Shown here: positions 54,663 through 63,440 of the stretch, in pieces
Layout of the letters: each line of letters starts with the position of its first letter
How positions within the stretch are numbered: the first letter of the stretch is position 1
The notes under the pieces: model-generated
The model's input: the letters and a program-made list of their open reading frames with translations, nothing else
What the model was told of the DNA's origin: nothing
The model's database searches: none
Program-made: the position numbers and the translations under genes
NCBI RefSeq assembly: GCF_000332195.1
Contig: NZ_KB235922.1
Coordinates: 186,001 to 250,000 of the forward strand
Reading direction: 5' to 3'
Source of the DNA: Pleurocapsa sp. PCC 7319
GTDB taxonomy: Bacteria; Cyanobacteriota; Cyanobacteriia; Cyanobacteriales; Xenococcaceae
DNA: 64,000 nucleotides

Positions 54663-55703
54663 TTGAAATTTATTTTTCAACAGGTTAAAAGATTAACTTC
54701 GCTATTTTTCATCAGTACAATTATATTTTTAATAATAAGTTGGTTGACTTTTGCCCCCAGCCACACACCACAGTCATCAAAATCAATCAAAGGTATTTGG
54801 CTCAGCCATGTGGGCAACGCCTTTTTAACTTATACCACCTTGACAGATAATGTATTTCATCAGTTATCTCGTCTTAACTACAATCGAGTTTATGTCGATG
54901 TCTACAATAACGGGACTACTTATTCTAGTAAGTATGCTCCGCGAAATTACCTTTTATCTTTTCCTTTTACTAATCCTTTAAAGACAGCTATCAAAGAAGG
55001 GAAACGTCAAGGATTGAAAATTTATGCTTGGTACGAACACGGCTTAATGACTTTTCCTGATGCTAAATTAGCCCAAAAGCATCCTGATTGGATCTTAACT
55101 ACCAGTAACCAAGAAAAGCTAATTGATAATCACTGGTGGTTAAATCCTGCAAACCCCGAAGTGCAGCAATATTTTGTTAATTTATTTACCGAAGTAGCAG
55201 CATCCTATCCCGATATTGATGGTATTCAGGTTGATGACCATTGGGGAATACCAATTCAGTTTGGTAATCACATCGATGAGATGACAGAATTAACTCAAAA
55301 AGTTGTTCGGGCTGTCAGAAAAGTTAGACCGGAGTTAGTAATTTCTTTATCTCCTAATCCTCTGGGATTTTCCAGAACAAAATACTCTCAGGATTGGCTA
55401 GCCTGGATTCAAGCAGGACTAATTGATGAATTAGTAATGCAGCTTTATCGTCAAACTAGCCATGAAGTCGCACTGTCAATCGATAACTCTATATTACCTG
55501 AAGTCAGTAAGTACGTGAATGTAGCAGTAGGTATCTATGCTGGCAGTTGGCACAATCAAAAATCTCTAGCGGAAATTCAACGACAAATATCTGTGGTTAA
55601 GCAATATGGTTATGGCTACGCTATTTTTGCCTGGAAAACTTCTTTTGGAATATTACGTTTTGCCAATCGTCGGGAGAAAGAAACTTATTTAAAGGCAATT
55701 TAA
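54663..55703 (+). CDS. Exported GHL10-type (DUF187-like) glycosidase family protein
   Basis: A 346-residue protein with an N-terminal membrane anchor or signal (FFISTIIFLIISWLTFAPS) followed by a TIM-barrel of the glycosyl-hydrolase-like 10 family: RLNYNRVYVDVYNNGTTYSS, RQGLKIYAWYEHGLMTFP, DIDGIQVDDHWGIPI with the expected catalytic acids, and VISLSPNPLGF. Likely acts on cell-wall or capsule glycans outside the membrane. The start is TTG at 54663. Confidence 0.85.
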   Translation: MKFIFQQVKRLTSLFFISTIIFLIISWLTFAPSHTPQSSKSIKGIWLSHVGNAFLTYTTLTDNVFHQLSRLNYNRVYVDVYNNGTTYSSKYAPRNYLLSFPFTNPLKTAIKEGKRQGLKIYAWYEHGLMTFPDAKLAQKHPDWILTTSNQEKLIDNHWWLNPANPEVQQYFVNLFTEVAASYPDIDGIQVDDHWGIPIQFGNHIDEMTELTQKVVRAVRKVRPELVISLSPNPLGFSRTKYSQDWLAWIQAGLIDELVMQLYRQTSHEVALSIDNSILPEVSKYVNVAVGIYAGSWHNQKSLAEIQRQISVVKQYGYGYAIFAWKTSFGILRFANRREKETYLKAI

Positions 55704-55776
55704 TTAAACACGCTTGATGTGGATTAATAATGCTTTAATTCTGAACTATTTATCCTTTAAAACTATATTTATTTCT

Positions 55777-55792
55777 GGGGGAACTTTCCCCC
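55777..55792 (+). terminator. Short G/C hairpin after the GHL10 gene
   Basis: GGGGGA-ACTT-TCCCCC, 74 bases past the stop codon. No U-tract follows, so termination is uncertain. Confidence 0.4.
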
Positions 55793-55898
55793 TAATGTTC
55801 CATTAAAAGATTGATTTTGATTGGGTATGGGATAAGATTGAAATCCATTTCCCGTTCAGCTTTGCTGATCTGCGGGGCGCGATCGCAGGATAGTTTTC

Positions 55899-57005
55899 AT
55901 GGAACAAGAACGAGCTTACTGGTTAGCATGGTCCCAAATTCCAGGAATAGGACCAATTTCCCTCAAAAAGATTTATCAACATTTTGGTTCACTGCAAGAA
56001 GCTTGGATGGCACCAGCGATCGCCTTTGCTGAAATCGATGGCTTGGGGAATAAATTCTCAACAGCTATTCAACAGGGACGGACAAAATTTAATCCTGAAG
56101 AACTTTTAGAGCAACATTTAGAACACAATCCTCAGTTTTGGATACCAGCAGATACTACCTACCCACGCCTACTCCTCGAAATCCCTAGTCCACCACCGCT
56201 ACTATATTATTTAGGGCAAGTTGAACCGACAGAGAATCAGGGAATTAAACCTCTAATTGGGATCGTAGGAACTCGTAATCCCACAGAATACGGTAAGCGT
56301 TGGACCACAAAAATCACTAAAGCTCTCGTACAACATGGCTTTGGTATTGTTTCGGGGATGGCAGCAGGGATTGATGCTATAGCTCATTCTAGCTGTTTAG
56401 AAGCCAATGGCAGAACCATAGCTGTGTTGGGTACAGGAGTGGATACCGTCTATCCCTATAGTAATCGTGCCTTGTATCAACAACTGCAAACACAGGGGTT
56501 GATTATCAGCGAATATCCTGCCCAGACAAAACCAGAGCGTAATCACTTCCCGGCTCGAAATCGCATTATTGCCGGTTTATGTCGCGCTGTCTTGATTATG
56601 GAAGCCCCTAAGCGATCGGGAGCGTTAATTACCGCTCGTTTTGCTAATGATTTTGGTCGTGATGTTTATGTATTACCAGGCTCTTTAGATAATATTCAAT
56701 CTTTAGGATGTTTGGCACTACTAAATTCTGGAGCGCACGTCGTCTTAGGTATTGAAGATTTATTAGAAATGTTAGGCACTATGCCCTGTTTAGATCGAAT
56801 GCCCCCCACTCCTCAGCCAATACCCAACTTAGAGCCAGAGTTGGAATGCATATATCGACTGATTAACCAAGAGTCGATTGCTTTAGATGCAATTGTTGAG
56901 CAAACCGGCAAAAGTACCAGCGAAATTTTGGTCGCTTTATCTCAGCTTGAATTAATGGATTTGGTATATCAGTTACCAGGAATGCGCTATCAAATTAAGG
57001 GTTGA
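55899..57005 (+). CDS. dprA: DNA processing protein DprA
   Basis: Loads RecA on incoming single-stranded DNA during natural transformation. The 368-residue protein has an N-terminal helix-hairpin-helix/SAM-like part (WSQIPGIGPISLKKIYQHFG), the Rossmann-like DprA core (VGTRNPTEYGKR, VSGMAAGIDAIAHSS, SEYPAQTKPERNHFPARNRI), and a C-terminal winged helix (about 305-368). Full length. A short remnant with an IS200/IS605-like end begins 16 bases past its stop. Confidence 0.96.
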   Translation: MEQERAYWLAWSQIPGIGPISLKKIYQHFGSLQEAWMAPAIAFAEIDGLGNKFSTAIQQGRTKFNPEELLEQHLEHNPQFWIPADTTYPRLLLEIPSPPPLLYYLGQVEPTENQGIKPLIGIVGTRNPTEYGKRWTTKITKALVQHGFGIVSGMAAGIDAIAHSSCLEANGRTIAVLGTGVDTVYPYSNRALYQQLQTQGLIISEYPAQTKPERNHFPARNRIIAGLCRAVLIMEAPKRSGALITARFANDFGRDVYVLPGSLDNIQSLGCLALLNSGAHVVLGIEDLLEMLGTMPCLDRMPPTPQPIPNLEPELECIYRLINQESIALDAIVEQTGKSTSEILVALSQLELMDLVYQLPGMRYQIKG

Positions 57006-57020
57006 TACGAACCTTCTCAT

Positions 57021-57050
57021 TGACATACTCCCATCGCGGGACGCCAGGGT
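57021..57050 (-). mobile_element. IS200/IS605-like right-end remnant, inverted
   Basis: TGACATACTCCC is the reverse complement of GGGAGTATGTCA, one base different from the GGGAGGATGTCA ends at 42219 and 58754. On the minus strand it is preceded by a TCCC-GCGAT-GGGA hairpin. No transposase frame is attached on that side. Confidence 0.55.
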
Positions 57051-57062
57051 CTTCTCAGGACG

Positions 57063-57161
57063 AAAGATAAATCTGCCTTAGCAACTAATGAAGAAAAACA
57101 ATCTGCTATTCTCTATCAGGTTATAGTGATTGGAGAAGCAGCTAAGAGGTTGTCATGTTAG
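57063..57161 (+). pseudogene. HepT-like (DUF86) C-terminal remnant
   Basis: The plus-strand frame encodes SAILYQVIVIGEAAKRLS, the conserved helix of HepT toxins of the MNT-HepT system, then stops (TAG 57159-57161). The rest of the gene and its antitoxin partner are missing, probably lost by element insertion. Confidence 0.7.
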
Positions 57162-57445
57162 AAAGCAACATTTTAGTTATTTTGTCAATAGCTTCTACTG
57201 GACCGCTTCTCTAGGAAGTTTATAAAGTTAATAAATCTCGCCAAATTAACACCTGTGAGGGGAAAGTCCCACGCTATAGTGCCAAGGAGTCCCTAAAGGG
57301 ATACCGCTTCGCATATAGCACTTAGCGTTGGGACGGAGCTTATAAACGCCTGGGAAACCACAGGCGACAGCCCCTCATGAAAGCGAACTGAGCGGCGCAG
57401 TGGGGCAGGTTTACCATTGCTAAGAGATAGTGGTAGAATAGTCAG

Positions 57446-58744
57446 ATGATTCTCAACTATCGCTATCGCATCTATCCTGATAATGAACAAGTTGAGCTAC
57501 TCGATGAGTGGCTGGAAACTTGCCGTGTCAGCTATAACTATGCTCTCAGAGAACTAAAAGATTGGATAGCCAGTCGAAAATGTTCTCTCGATAGGTGTAG
57601 TTTAGAATCAGAATATATGATGGCTGCGGATTATCCGTTCCCTAGCTACCACCAACAGCAAAACAACTTACCAAAAGCCAAGAAGAAATTTTCACGACTC
57701 CAAGCTGTACCGTCACAAGTATTGCAAACCAATATTAGACGATTGCATGATAGTTGGGATTCATTCCAAGCTAGAGGTTATGGCTTCCCACGCTTTAAGA
57801 AGTATGGACAAATGAAGTCAATGTTGTTTCCTCAGTTCAAAACCAACCCAGTGAGTGATTGGCAAATTCAACTACCTAAATTAGGAAAAGTACAAATCAA
57901 CCTACATAGACCAATCCCTGAAGGTTTTGTTATCAAGCAAGTCAGAGTACTGAAAAAGGCAATAGGTTGGTTTGCAGTGGTAGCGATAGAATCAGATATT
58001 GAGCTTCCTAGTCCCGTACCTCATGGTCACGCAATCGGTGTTGATGTCGGCTTGTTGTCCTACGTGGCAACAAGCGATGGATATATAGAGAAGCGACCCA
58101 AGTTTTTCAAGACAGCCTATCGTCGGCTGAAAGTGCTACAAAAGCGTCTGTCAAGAAAAAAGAAACGAGGGAAAAACTATGAAAAAGCTCAACTAAAAGT
58201 AGCTAAACAACATAACTACATAGCATTCAGGCGATCTGACTATCAGTTCAAACTTGCCCATAAACTGTGTGATATGGCAGATACAATCTACGTTGAAGAT
58301 TGTGACTTTCGTATTATGGCGAAAGGGATGTTAGGTAAGCATACGATAGACGCTGGTTGGGGAAAATTGCGAGACATATTAGAATATGTAGCCCAGAAAC
58401 GAGATGTCTTTGTCGGTCGGGTTGATCATCGTGGCACTAGCCAGGTTTGCCCTAATTGTCGCTCTGAAGTCAGAAAGGATCTAAGGGTTCGACTAAGTGA
58501 GTGTCATGAATGTAATTATGTTGTCAACAGGGATATTGCCTCTGGTCAGGAAATCTGTAACCGAGGTAGAGAAACGTATCGGGGGACTCCCGAAAAGCAA
58601 GAAATTGGCTCTCAAGTCGTACTGTCGGGCAACTTGGTTGTAGATAAGTGGCGCAACCTATCTTTGGATAGTAGGGGAGCAAGATCCATTAGCGATAATG
58701 GAAGCCCACACTGTAATAATTTTAGAGCGAAAGCGATAAAATAA
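57446..58744 (+). CDS. tnpB: TnpB RNA-guided nuclease, IS200/IS605 family (IS1341-like)
   Basis: A 432-residue TnpB with all catalytic RuvC acids: Asp200 (AIGVDVGLLSYV), Glu284 (IYVEDCDFR) and Asp363 (NRDIASGQE). The zinc finger is intact (Cys335, Cys338, Cys353, Cys356). The N-terminal Wedge/REC part starts MILNYRYRIYPDNEQVE. There is no TnpA nearby, so the element needs a transposase in trans. TnpB proteins use an RNA from the element's 3' end to cut DNA at the donor site, favouring element retention. The product is intact and probably active. Confidence 0.93.
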   Translation: MILNYRYRIYPDNEQVELLDEWLETCRVSYNYALRELKDWIASRKCSLDRCSLESEYMMAADYPFPSYHQQQNNLPKAKKKFSRLQAVPSQVLQTNIRRLHDSWDSFQARGYGFPRFKKYGQMKSMLFPQFKTNPVSDWQIQLPKLGKVQINLHRPIPEGFVIKQVRVLKKAIGWFAVVAIESDIELPSPVPHGHAIGVDVGLLSYVATSDGYIEKRPKFFKTAYRRLKVLQKRLSRKKKRGKNYEKAQLKVAKQHNYIAFRRSDYQFKLAHKLCDMADTIYVEDCDFRIMAKGMLGKHTIDAGWGKLRDILEYVAQKRDVFVGRVDHRGTSQVCPNCRSEVRKDLRVRLSECHECNYVVNRDIASGQEICNRGRETYRGTPEKQEIGSQVVLSGNLVVDKWRNLSLDSRGARSISDNGSPHCNNFRAKAIK

Positions 58745-58765
58745 TTCAGTGTTGGGAGGATGTCA
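58620..58765 (+). ncRNA. Predicted omegaRNA region / right end of the tnpB element
   Basis: OmegaRNAs overlap the 3' end of tnpB and stop at the element's right end. CCCACACTG (58705-58713) pairs with CAGTGTTGGG (58747-58756), and GGGAGGATGTCA ends the element at 58765. The guide would be the flanking bases from 58766 (CTAAATGTTCTCGG). Boundaries are inferred, and the 5' limit is approximate. Confidence 0.5.
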
Positions 58766-58805
58766 CTAAATGTTCTCGGCACCTGTAATTCACTTTGAAA
58801 GTTAA

Positions 58806-58842
58806 AAAGCTAAGAGCTCAGAGCTAAGAGCTGAAAGCTTAG
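58806..58842. repeat. AGCTAAG heptamer repeats
   Basis: AGCTAAG, AGCTCAG, AGCTAAG, AGCTGAA and AGCTTAG in tandem upstream of katG. Confidence 0.85.
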
Positions 58843-58979
58843 ATCGACAATATTCTATTTAATTTACACTAGGCGCATAATGCAAGAACTGTTGTGACAC
58901 AAACTTTAGCCTATGCGATCTTCTTAAGGTGTAATCTCGAATTAGACCATCACAACAACTACAGAAAGGATTAAATTAA

Positions 58980-61322
58980 ATGAACAACAACCCTCCTACC
59001 GCTCCTACACAATGTCCCTTTCGTGGAACCCGTGTTGGAGGCGCGCTCGGCTCTAAGCCGCAAACTGATGATTGGTGGCCGAATCGACTTCAGGTCGAGC
59101 TGCTTCACCAAAATTCACCCCAGGCTAATCCGCTAAGAGATTTTGACTATAAGGAAGCGTTTCAGAAGATCGACTTTCAGCAGTTGAAAAAGGATATCAA
59201 AACTTTACTGACAGATTCAAAAGACTGGTGGCCAGCCGACTACGGCAACTACGGACCTCAGATGATCCGCATGGCATGGCACTCTGCGGGAACTTACCGT
59301 ATCGCCGACGGTCGTGGCGGAGCGAGCCGGGGTATGCAGCGCTTTGCCCCAATTAACTCGTGGTGGGATAATGGCAACACCGATAAATCACGACGGCTAC
59401 TCTGGCCAATTAAGCAGAAATACGGCGCGGCACTGAGCTGGGCAGATCTAATGATCCTGGTCGGCAACTGCGCGCTCGAAATTATGGGTCTGAAGACCTT
59501 TGGCTATGGCGGTGGTCGCATGGATGCTTGGGAGGCAGATCGCGCCACCTACTGGGGTCCTGAGTTTTGGGACGGTCAAGCGTTCGGAGAAAATGGCAAG
59601 CAGCATGAGGGACATCCAGATGAGATGGTCACTCGAACAATTCGCTGGGTCGGCGAACCGAAAGACGAATACTATGACCTCGAAAACCCGTTGGGAGCTT
59701 CGCACCAGGCACTAATCTACGTCGATCCAGAGGGTCCGAATGGAAGCGGAGACCCGATCGCATCCGCCCGCGACATTCGCGAGACTTTTGCGCGCATGGC
59801 GATGAACGATGAGGAAACTGTAGCGTTAATTGCAGGTGGACATGCTTTTGGTAAAAGCCACGGCATGGTTGCGCCAGACAAGATCGGACCAGCCCCCGAA
59901 GGTGCGCCGATTCAAGCAATGGGCTTAGGATGGCAAAATCCTGAAGGTACTGGTTTTGCAGAATATACAATGACGAACGGGATTGAAGGTTCATGGACAC
60001 CAAACCCGACCCAATGGGATAACAGCTACCTAGAAAATCTCTTTAAATACGAGTGGGAACAAACCAAGAGCCCAGCTGGTGCCATTCAGTGGAAGCCAAG
60101 CGATCAAGATGCGCCGACAACGCCAGATGCGCACAAGTCTGGTGTCGAGCATTCATTAATGATGATGACTTCAGACATTGCGTTGAAGGAAGATTCCGCC
60201 TATCGTGAAGTCTGTCAACGCTTTCTCGATGACTTTGACTACTTTAGTGATACATTTGCGCGCGCTTGGTACAAGCTGACTCATCGGGATATGGGACCCA
60301 AAGTACGCTATCTCGGTCCAGAAGTTGCGGAGGAAGATCTGACTTGGCAAGATCCGATTCCAGCACTCGATCACGATGTCGTCGATGATGCCGATATTAA
60401 TTCTCTCAAGGACAAGATTTTGGCGAGTGGGCTCTCAGTTTCGGAGTTGGTGTCCGCAGCTTGGGCGTCGGCTTCAAATTATCGCGACTCTGACAAGCGT
60501 GGTGGTGCTAATGGCGCTCGTGTTCGCCTAAATCCCCAAAAAGACTGGGAGGTGAACCGCCCGCAGGAGCTTAGCAAGGTCTTATCAACCCTGGAGCAAA
60601 TTCAGTCAGAATTTAACAACACTCAGTCGGGTAACAAAAAAATCTCAATCGCGGATCTTATTGTCCTCGGAGGCTGCGCTGCTGTCGAGAAGGCTGCGAA
60701 AGATGCTGGAGTCGATGTCGGTGTTCCATTTACTCCTGGTCGAATGGATACTACTCAAGAACTGACAGATGTTGAAAGCTTTGAATGGCTCAAGCCAGTC
60801 TCGGACGGTTTCAGAAATTATCATAACGAGGCTGTGGGCTATAAGGTTAAGGCAGAGCGCATTTTCCTCGATCGCGCACAGCTTCTTAAACTGACCGCTC
60901 CCGAGTGGACAGTTCTTGTCGGTGGACTTCGTGCCCTCGATCAAAACTGGGATCGTTCAAAGCATGGTATCTTCAGCGACCGACCTGGCGTTTTGACCAA
61001 TGACTTTTTCCGTGTCTTGACCAGCATGGACTACGAGTGGAAGCCAATCGACAATCGCGAGATGCTCTTTAATATCTGCGATCGCCAAACAGGTGAGACG
61101 AAGTTTACCGCGACACGCTGCGATCTCATCTTTGGCTCGAACGCGGAACTGCGTCAGGTTTCTGAAGTCTACGGCGCTGATGACGGTCACGAGCGGATGG
61201 TTAAAGACTTTGTTGCAGCTTGGAATAAGGTAATGATGCTTGATCGCTTTGACGTTCGTGCTTATCCTGCAATTGTTGTACTGGATGAGTCCGTCCGTTC
61301 GGGCTCGTTCGGTCAAAGATGA
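58980..61322 (+). CDS. katG: Catalase-peroxidase
   Basis: Bifunctional heme enzyme that removes hydrogen peroxide. The 780-residue protein is full length. Distal Arg97, Trp100 and His101 lie in [12 protein letters not shown]; the proximal heme ligand is His288 in [10 protein letters not shown]; and the catalase-specific Trp100-Tyr247-Met273 adduct residues are all present. An AAAGGA ribosome-binding site precedes ATG 58980. Base composition and codon use look richer in G and C than the neighbours (GCGCGC and CTCG codons), which suggests horizontal acquisition. It follows the tnpB element. Confidence 0.97.
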   Translation: MNNNPPTAPTQCPFRGTRVGGALGSKPQTDDWWPNRLQVELLHQNSPQANPLRDFDYKEAFQKIDFQQLKKDIKTLLTDSKDWWPADYGNYGPQMIRMAWHSAGTYRIADGRGGASRGMQRFAPINSWWDNGNTDKSRRLLWPIKQKYGAALSWADLMILVGNCALEIMGLKTFGYGGGRMDAWEADRATYWGPEFWDGQAFGENGKQHEGHPDEMVTRTIRWVGEPKDEYYDLENPLGASHQALIYVDPEGPNGSGDPIASARDIRETFARMAMNDEETVALIAGGHAFGKSHGMVAPDKIGPAPEGAPIQAMGLGWQNPEGTGFAEYTMTNGIEGSWTPNPTQWDNSYLENLFKYEWEQTKSPAGAIQWKPSDQDAPTTPDAHKSGVEHSLMMMTSDIALKEDSAYREVCQRFLDDFDYFSDTFARAWYKLTHRDMGPKVRYLGPEVAEEDLTWQDPIPALDHDVVDDADINSLKDKILASGLSVSELVSAAWASASNYRDSDKRGGANGARVRLNPQKDWEVNRPQELSKVLSTLEQIQSEFNNTQSGNKKISIADLIVLGGCAAVEKAAKDAGVDVGVPFTPGRMDTTQELTDVESFEWLKPVSDGFRNYHNEAVGYKVKAERIFLDRAQLLKLTAPEWTVLVGGLRALDQNWDRSKHGIFSDRPGVLTNDFFRVLTSMDYEWKPIDNREMLFNICDRQTGETKFTATRCDLIFGSNAELRQVSEVYGADDGHERMVKDFVAAWNKVMMLDRFDVRAYPAIVVLDESVRSGSFGQR

Positions 61323-61324
61323 CT

Positions 61325-61338
61325 GCTATATATAGCAA
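61325..61338. terminator. Palindrome after katG
   Basis: TGCTATATATAGCA is a perfect 14-bp palindrome 2 bases past the katG stop, between convergent katG and the patatin gene. Weak as a terminator because it lacks G/C and a T-tract. Confidence 0.3.
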
Positions 61339-61379
61339 ACCTAAACAATAATTATTTGACGTAATTGATATTAGGCGTA

Positions 61380-62387
61380 TTATAGAGGTTCATCGCCTAA
61401 AAGTATTTCAGTTGAATAAAGCAACGATTTTTCAACCTTGCGCTGTTGTTTGACAGTAACCAAAGTTTCTAAAATAGGTTCTAAACTGCTTCGAGCATCT
61501 TGATATCCCATTTGTTTGAGAGTAGCTATTTTTTCTGGAGTAAAGTCTAGTAGGGAATGAATTTCACCAATGACAGGTAAATGAGAACTATTGATCTTGT
61601 CTGACGGACGAATTTCGATTACGGTTTGTTCGGGAAAATCATGACGATTCCAAATTGCACCGCCGTCCAGATGAATGACAATTGCATGAGTACAGCCTCT
61701 TGCAGCTAGCGCGCCCAAAGGAATATTATCCCCTAAAGCACCATCAACATAGTATTGTCCGTTAACTTCCCGCTGGGGAAAGGCGAAGGGAATAGCAGCA
61801 CTAGCTAAAAGTAGATTGAAGAGGGTTTCATCATTTTGACAATCTTGCACCCTCAGCCACTGGGCTTTTGCTCCTATTTGAGAGCGAATCAGATCGATTA
61901 GCCAATCGTAATCTAAACCAGGTATTTTTAATGAGGGAAAGACTGTCACCCACAATTCAATCCCATTCCTTAAAGCATCAGGAGCGATTATCTCTTTTAG
62001 CATAGTTTCTATAGGCTCTGGATCTAACAAGGCTTTATTGTTGGATAAGCCTGCGTTGAGAGCAAATTCAACTAACCAATGACGAAAGGTAGGAACAAAC
62101 GCTTTAGCTGCTTGATTTAAAGTGTTGACAGCAAGATTTTGATGAGGACTAATTACTTTGGTTTGACCCAGCTTTGTCCAAATTCGATCTAAACGTTGTA
62201 CTGCGTAGTTAAAAGGAGTATTGGCTGCTAAAGTAGCTCCATTCAACGCGCCGATGCTCGTACCTGCAATAATTTGAGGTTGCAAGCCAATTTCTGCTAG
62301 ATAGCGCAGTGCGCCAGCTTGATATGCACCTTTTGCTCCCCCTCCAGCTAATACAAGTCCAATTTGCGGGTTTTGATGGTAATTCAT
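61380..62387 (-). CDS. Patatin-like phospholipase
   Basis: A 335-residue lipid acyl hydrolase. The oxyanion loop GGGAKGAYQAG (about 15-25), nucleophile Ser44 in AGTSIGALNG and catalytic Asp215 in YVDGALGDNIP form the patatin dyad. RssA-like in length. The frame is open to 62420, but those codons are encoded by a tandem repeat, so the start is placed at ATG 62387. No signal peptide; probably cytosolic or membrane-peripheral. Confidence 0.92.
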   Translation of the reverse strand: MNYHQNPQIGLVLAGGGAKGAYQAGALRYLAEIGLQPQIIAGTSIGALNGATLAANTPFNYAVQRLDRIWTKLGQTKVISPHQNLAVNTLNQAAKAFVPTFRHWLVEFALNAGLSNNKALLDPEPIETMLKEIIAPDALRNGIELWVTVFPSLKIPGLDYDWLIDLIRSQIGAKAQWLRVQDCQNDETLFNLLLASAAIPFAFPQREVNGQYYVDGALGDNIPLGALAARGCTHAIVIHLDGGAIWNRHDFPEQTVIEIRPSDKINSSHLPVIGEIHSLLDFTPEKIATLKQMGYQDARSSLEPILETLVTVKQQRKVEKSLLYSTEILLGDEPL

Positions 62388-62395
62388 GATTTTAT

Positions 62396-62424
62396 TTCGC
62401 GCAAAGACGCAGAGACGCAAAGAA
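62396..62424 (-). repeat. GACGCAAA-type octamer repeat
   Basis: GCAAAGAC, GCAGAGAC and GCAAAGAA form a three-unit tandem repeat just upstream of the patatin start. It supports choosing the internal start for that gene. Confidence 0.75.
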
Positions 62425-62457
62425 AATGTGAGGTTTTTTATTTGGTCAGTTGAAGAG

Positions 62458-63393
62458 TTAAAGATTGCTTTGACAAGCTATTAGTTGCGATAGGGAATCG
62501 TTAGCTATTTCATTAACAATAGTGCTGACTAATTCCCTCGCATCCATTTGCCGCGGGAGATAATTGATTTGTTGACGACAGAGAGCGATCGCACTTTTTC
62601 CTAGGTGATGGGGTTGTGTTTCTGGGGGGAGTTGTGAGAATTCTAAGGTTGTACCGACAGCAAATAATAAAGGGATAGAATTTAATCTAGTGAAGGTAAA
62701 CGAGCGAATTTCTAGAATTGCCGCACATAATGGTAGATCTTCTATTTCTAATTGGCAGGAGGATAGATCTAGTAATTCTGCCAAACTGAAGAAATTTTGA
62801 GTAATGGGAATACTACGAGCTAAGATTTTATTGATAATTAATCGTCGATATTTTTCTAGATCCTGAGTTTCTAATTCGTAGGTGATTACTGCACTACTAA
62901 ATATTTCTTTTACCAGCAAGATAATTTGAATTAACCAAGGAAAATCGTGATAGGTTTGATTCGCTTCCCAAGCAGAAATAATTGCATCTAAATCTTCATT
63001 GGCTGCAACTTTTGTTTCTAGTTGATGTATCCGTGCTTCTATAGTTTTGAATTTATTATCTATCTGTTGAGTTAATTTGCTTAGTTGTTCAGCAATGTCA
63101 ATAATTGCTCGTTCTTGATGTTGTAGCCGACTTTTATTAAGTCTAATGATGTTTCTGGCTTCTAAAAGGGATTTTTGAGTTATTTGTAAACCCAGTTGAG
63201 AAATTCTGAGAGAATCAGTTAATTCTAATACCCAATTATGTAGGGTTTGTTGTCCTGCAATTAAGTTTCCATCTAGCAACAATTGTCGATCGCGATCGCT
63301 TCCTGTCAGGCGATCAAGTAATTGACCGAAGAATCCTCTACTTTTACGATAATTAAGACTCACGGTTCGCTTAAATAAAATGCATTGAATCAA
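62458..63393 (-). CDS. Coiled-coil hypothetical protein
   Basis: A 311-residue protein with a short basic N-terminal part (GFFGQLLDRLTGSDRDRQLL), a long coiled coil at about 75-135 (LNKSRLQHQERAIIDIAEQL), and a helical C-terminal domain (YHDFPWLIQIILLVKEIFSS, then KYRRLIINKILARS). I do not recognise it securely; it may belong to the YjcZ/RdcB-like group. The TTG start at 63393 is uncertain; GTG at 63363 is an alternative. It is 70 bases upstream of the patatin gene on the same strand. Confidence 0.7.
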   Translation of the reverse strand: MIQCILFKRTVSLNYRKSRGFFGQLLDRLTGSDRDRQLLLDGNLIAGQQTLHNWVLELTDSLRISQLGLQITQKSLLEARNIIRLNKSRLQHQERAIIDIAEQLSKLTQQIDNKFKTIEARIHQLETKVAANEDLDAIISAWEANQTYHDFPWLIQIILLVKEIFSSAVITYELETQDLEKYRRLIINKILARSIPITQNFFSLAELLDLSSCQLEIEDLPLCAAILEIRSFTFTRLNSIPLLFAVGTTLEFSQLPPETQPHHLGKSAIALCRQQINYLPRQMDARELVSTIVNEIANDSLSQLIACQSNL

Positions 63394-63440
63394 ATAAAGA
63401 GGATAGAATCAAGTCACAGCAATTATTTGCTGGATTGGAG

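Larger units (their letters stand above)
57006..57445. other. Gap with mobile-element ends and a HepT remnant
   Basis: Holds an inverted right-end-like sequence (57021-57050), the HepT fragment (57063-57161), and from about 57250 a GC-rich structured stretch leading to tnpB: GTGAGGGGAAAGTCCCAC, then GAGTCCCTAAAGGGAT and TAGCACTTAGCG hairpins. This last part is presumably the left end of the tnpB element. Confidence 0.6.

Noticed and set aside
57293-57490. 65-codon minus-strand ORF at the start of tnpB
   Set aside because: Antisense to the tnpB 5' end and its structured left-end region.
59448-61316. Large antisense ORFs in katG
   Set aside because: Antisense frames are common in GC-richer genes; katG is intact.
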